Shown piece after piece: positions 13,060 through 15,099 of a stretch of 15,099 nt of DNA. A program made the translations under genes and the position numbers. Source of the DNA: Candidatus Omnitrophota bacterium (GTDB taxonomy: Bacteria > Omnitrophota > Gorgyraeia > Kaelpiales > Kaelpiaceae). Location: assembly GCA_028717465.1 (NCBI GenBank), contig JAQUNS010000004.1:1-15099 (forward strand), read 5' to 3'. Numbering within the stretch: position 1 is the stretch's first letter; each line of letters begins with the position of its first letter. A model generated the notes under the pieces. That model was given only the letters and a program-made list of their open reading frames with translations. It did no database searches and was not told where the DNA came from.

Positions 13060-14438
13060 AGAGCCGGATTTTAATAATAACGCTATTGTTAGTAGCCTGT
13101 TGTTTTACTTTATTTGCAGATGAGCCTGATTTTATACAGTCAGAAGGCATTATCAAGTTTCTGGAGATAAAAGATGCCGAGGTCAGGGATGTTTTAAGGA
13201 TGCTGGCAGACCAGTTCGATCTCAATATGGTAGTGTCGGATAAAGTCAGCGGCAGAATAAGCGTCAAGTTTTCCAACCTGACCGTGACAGAGGCGGTAGA
13301 TGCGGTTGTTACTGCCAGCGGGTATGCTTATACCAAAAAAGGCTCTGTGGTAAAGGTTACCACAGTTAACGAAATAGAGAGGGAGGCCCCCTTTACAAAG
13401 GTTTTTATATTGAATAATGCCGTGGCCGAAAATTTAAAAGACAGCTTAAAAAAAGTTTTAACGGCTATAGGTTCTGTGGAGGTTGACAAAAGATCCAATG
13501 CTCTTGTGGTAACCGATGTGCCAAATGTCATAGAGACTGTAAGCAAATTGATTAAAGAGCTGGACAAAGAGACTCCCCAGGTGTTAATAGAAGCTAAAAT
13601 TATAGAGACTAATGTAGATGACAATAAACAGCTGGGCATTAAGTGGACCGTAAAGGCTACTGCAACCGGTGCAGCCAGGCCTCATACATTGCCCTTTAGA
13701 AAAGTAGGCCCGAAGAGTTATTTTCCGGAAAGCAATCCCGGCAGTTCTACCGTTGCCGGAGACGAAAGCGAAGCACTTTTTCCGTACAGCCACGGTTTTC
13801 CGTATACAACCGCCAGTGATTTTACTTTCGGCACTTTAAATTTTAGGGAGTTCCAGGCAGTGCTCCAGGCTATCCAGCAGGACGTTAATACCAAAGTGCT
13901 CTCGCATCCAAGGGTTGTTACATTAAACAATGAACAAGCAAAGATATTGGTCGGAACTAAAATTCCGATACCTGTCTATACATTCAACTCAGAGACCGGA
14001 ACTTATGAGATTTCAGGTTATGACGAAGAAGAGGTCGGTATTTCTTTAGAAGTAACGCCTCATGTCTCGCCCGATGACAGGATACGAATGACCTTGCACC
14101 CTGTGGTCAGCGATTTTTCAGGCATTTACGTAGGCCCAAACAATGAAAGGCCCTATATAGACACAAGAGAGGCTTTTACCCAGGTCCAGCTGCGGGACGG
14201 TGAAACAGTGGTTATCGGAGGACTAATAAAGCAAAAAGAGATTGATACTTTGGACAAGGTGCCTCTTTTAGGAGATATACCTCTACTGGGCCTTGCTTTC
14301 AGGCACAAAAAGAAAGAACTTCAGACAACTGATTTATTGATTTTTGTAACTGCCAGTATAGTGCGGAGCGAGCGCGAGGTTAAAGAACAGGTCCTAGAGA
14401 TAAAAAAACTATTTAAACCCGAGAAAGAGCTGCACTAG
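13056..14438 (+). CDS. pilQ: secretin, PilQ/GspD family, short form
   Basis: This is an outer-membrane secretin pore of 460 residues. An N-terminal signal (about 1-21) precedes an N0/STN domain (about 30-105: FLEIKDAEVRDVLRMLADQF, then VSGRISVKFSNLTVTEAVDAV) and one N1/KH-like domain (about 114-170). The secretin core spans about 175-435, with VLIEAKIIE (176-184), LSHPRVVTLNNEQAKILVG (282-300) and the signature VPLLGDIPLLGLAFRHKKK (402-420). AMIN domains typical of PilQ, and the N2-N3 domains of GspD, are absent, so it is compact. It lets the pilus or a secreted protein cross the outer membrane and should dock on PilP through N0. AAGGAG at 13043-13048 sits 7 nt from the ATG, one of the few strong ribosome sites in this module. 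LVAC at 12-15 could be a lipobox. Confidence 0.9.
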   Translation: MKSRILIITLLLVACCFTLFADEPDFIQSEGIIKFLEIKDAEVRDVLRMLADQFDLNMVVSDKVSGRISVKFSNLTVTEAVDAVVTASGYAYTKKGSVVKVTTVNEIEREAPFTKVFILNNAVAENLKDSLKKVLTAIGSVEVDKRSNALVVTDVPNVIETVSKLIKELDKETPQVLIEAKIIETNVDDNKQLGIKWTVKATATGAARPHTLPFRKVGPKSYFPESNPGSSTVAGDESEALFPYSHGFPYTTASDFTFGTLNFREFQAVLQAIQQDVNTKVLSHPRVVTLNNEQAKILVGTKIPIPVYTFNSETGTYEISGYDEEEVGISLEVTPHVSPDDRIRMTLHPVVSDFSGIYVGPNNERPYIDTREAFTQVQLRDGETVVIGGLIKQKEIDTLDKVPLLGDIPLLGLAFRHKKKELQTTDLLIFVTASIVRSEREVKEQVLEIKKLFKPEKELH

Positions 14439-14449
14439 AAAAAAGATAA

Positions 14450-15099
14450 ATGAAAAAGCCGCTTAAAAAATCTGCTTACGTATTAGGCACAGCAGCTGCT
14501 TTTATTCTGATATCTGCATTTATCAATTACGCAATACAATTGAAATACTCCCGCCACAGATTAAACTCTTTGGAAAGAGAGCTGTTATTTAAATCCGAAC
14601 AGCTCAATCAGGAGTCTGGCCAGAAAGATCAGATGGCCCAGGAGATAATAAGGCTGGAGTCGCAATTACTATCTTATAAAGAAGAAGCAGAGTTTTTAAG
14701 CAAAAATATCCAGGACATGAAGATTGCCTTAAGAGAGCCAGACGGCTTTAAAAGCTCCATCAAGGCGCTTGAGGACAGGATAATGTCTTTAGATGCCGAG
14801 AGAAATGGTTTGGAGCACAAAAACCAAGAGCTGCAGAAACAGCTGGCCACGTTGTCTAAGAGCAGTGACCGGGTCGGGCGCTTTAAAACAGAGAATAAAG
14901 AACTGAATCTAAAGCTGCGCCAGATTAACAGCGAGTATAAAAAAATAGACTCCGAAAACAAAATCTTAAATAAAGAGCTTAAAAAACTAAAAGATTCTCA
15001 AGACAGAACAGATTATTTAAATTCCCAAAACCGGGTTTTAACAGATGAGCTGGGGCAGGCCCGCAGCGAAAGAGACTCTCTGACAAGAGAGGCTGCGAT
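14450..15099 (+). CDS. membrane-anchored coiled-coil protein, partial (runs off the window)
   Basis: An open frame starts at ATG 14450 (MKKPLKKSAYVLGTAAAFIL), 11 bp after the secretin stop, and continues to the window end (216 codons, no stop). After a basic N-terminus there is one hydrophobic helix (about 9-30). The rest is rich in Glu, Lys, Gln, Leu, Ser and Asn with heptad-like leucines, such as KTENKELNLKLRQINSEY and KILNKELKKLKDSQ, so a long coiled coil is expected outside the inner membrane. I recognise no family domain. Its place right after pilQ suggests a structural partner of the pilus/secretion machine, perhaps a periplasm-spanning scaffold, but that is inference. The full length is unknown. 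The start has only a weak purine-rich upstream sequence (AGAAAAAAGAT). Confidence 0.75.
   Translation, partial: MKKPLKKSAYVLGTAAAFILISAFINYAIQLKYSRHRLNSLERELLFKSEQLNQESGQKDQMAQEIIRLESQLLSYKEEAEFLSKNIQDMKIALREPDGFKSSIKALEDRIMSLDAERNGLEHKNQELQKQLATLSKSSDRVGRFKTENKELNLKLRQINSEYKKIDSENKILNKELKKLKDSQDRTDYLNSQNRVLTDELGQARSERDSLTREAA

Overview
The window looks like a chromosomal segment from a Gram-negative, diderm bacterium outside the well-studied phyla. It is moderately AT-rich, uses many AGA/AGG arginine and ATA isoleucine codons, and its genes are tightly packed and often overlap. It encodes an outer-membrane secretin and a type IV pilus inner-membrane complex (so two membranes), de novo purine genes, and a PpiD/SurA-like periplasmic chaperone. 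The gene order and the fused PilM-PilN protein remind me of Candidatus Omnitrophota or a relative in the PVC group. That placement is inference; no marker gene here settles it.

Layout. (1) Positions 1-810 hold the C-terminal part of an O-antigen polymerase/ligase-like membrane protein that switches abruptly, near 181-190 and in another frame, into the C-terminal half of adenylosuccinate lyase (purB). Both genes are broken at the junction. (2) A small EamA-type transporter on the minus strand (807-1229) converges on purB and diverges from what follows. (3) A long plus-strand cluster (1428-7949) begins with a good sigma70-like promoter and encodes purM, purD, purE, tsaC/sua5, a YwlE-like low-molecular-weight phosphatase, rpiB, glyA, a dCMP deaminase and nrdR. 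Gaps are mostly 1-6 bp or overlaps. The part tsaC-ywlE-rpiB-glyA follows the order of the Bacillus ywlC-ywlE-ywlF(rpiB)-glyA region. (4) A minus-strand PpiD/SurA-like peptidyl-prolyl isomerase protein (7952-9550) shares a 155-bp divergent promoter region with the next unit. (5) A class II aldolase gene (9706-10317) precedes a type IV pilus/secretin module (10332 to the window end): a PilM-PilN fusion, PilO, PilP, a short PilQ secretin, and a coiled-coil membrane protein that runs off the right edge.

How the genes fit together. The first cluster is housekeeping: purine synthesis, one-carbon supply (GlyA), ribose-5-phosphate interconversion (RpiB), deoxynucleotide balance (dCMP deaminase, NrdR) and tRNA t6A modification (TsaC). 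The last module should form the inner-membrane alignment complex and outer-membrane pore of a type IV pilus or related secretion machine.

I found no CRISPR array, rRNA, tRNA, prophage, transposon or defence island, and no clearly unprecedented system. The most distinctive items are the PilM-PilN fusion that keeps the PilN 'NLLP' docking motif at the seam, the chimeric left edge, and several genes without a Shine-Dalgarno sequence whose -10-like hexamers lie almost on the start codon (possible leaderless transcripts). No stretch above 300 bases lacks a gene; the largest gaps are 1230-1427 and 9551-9705.
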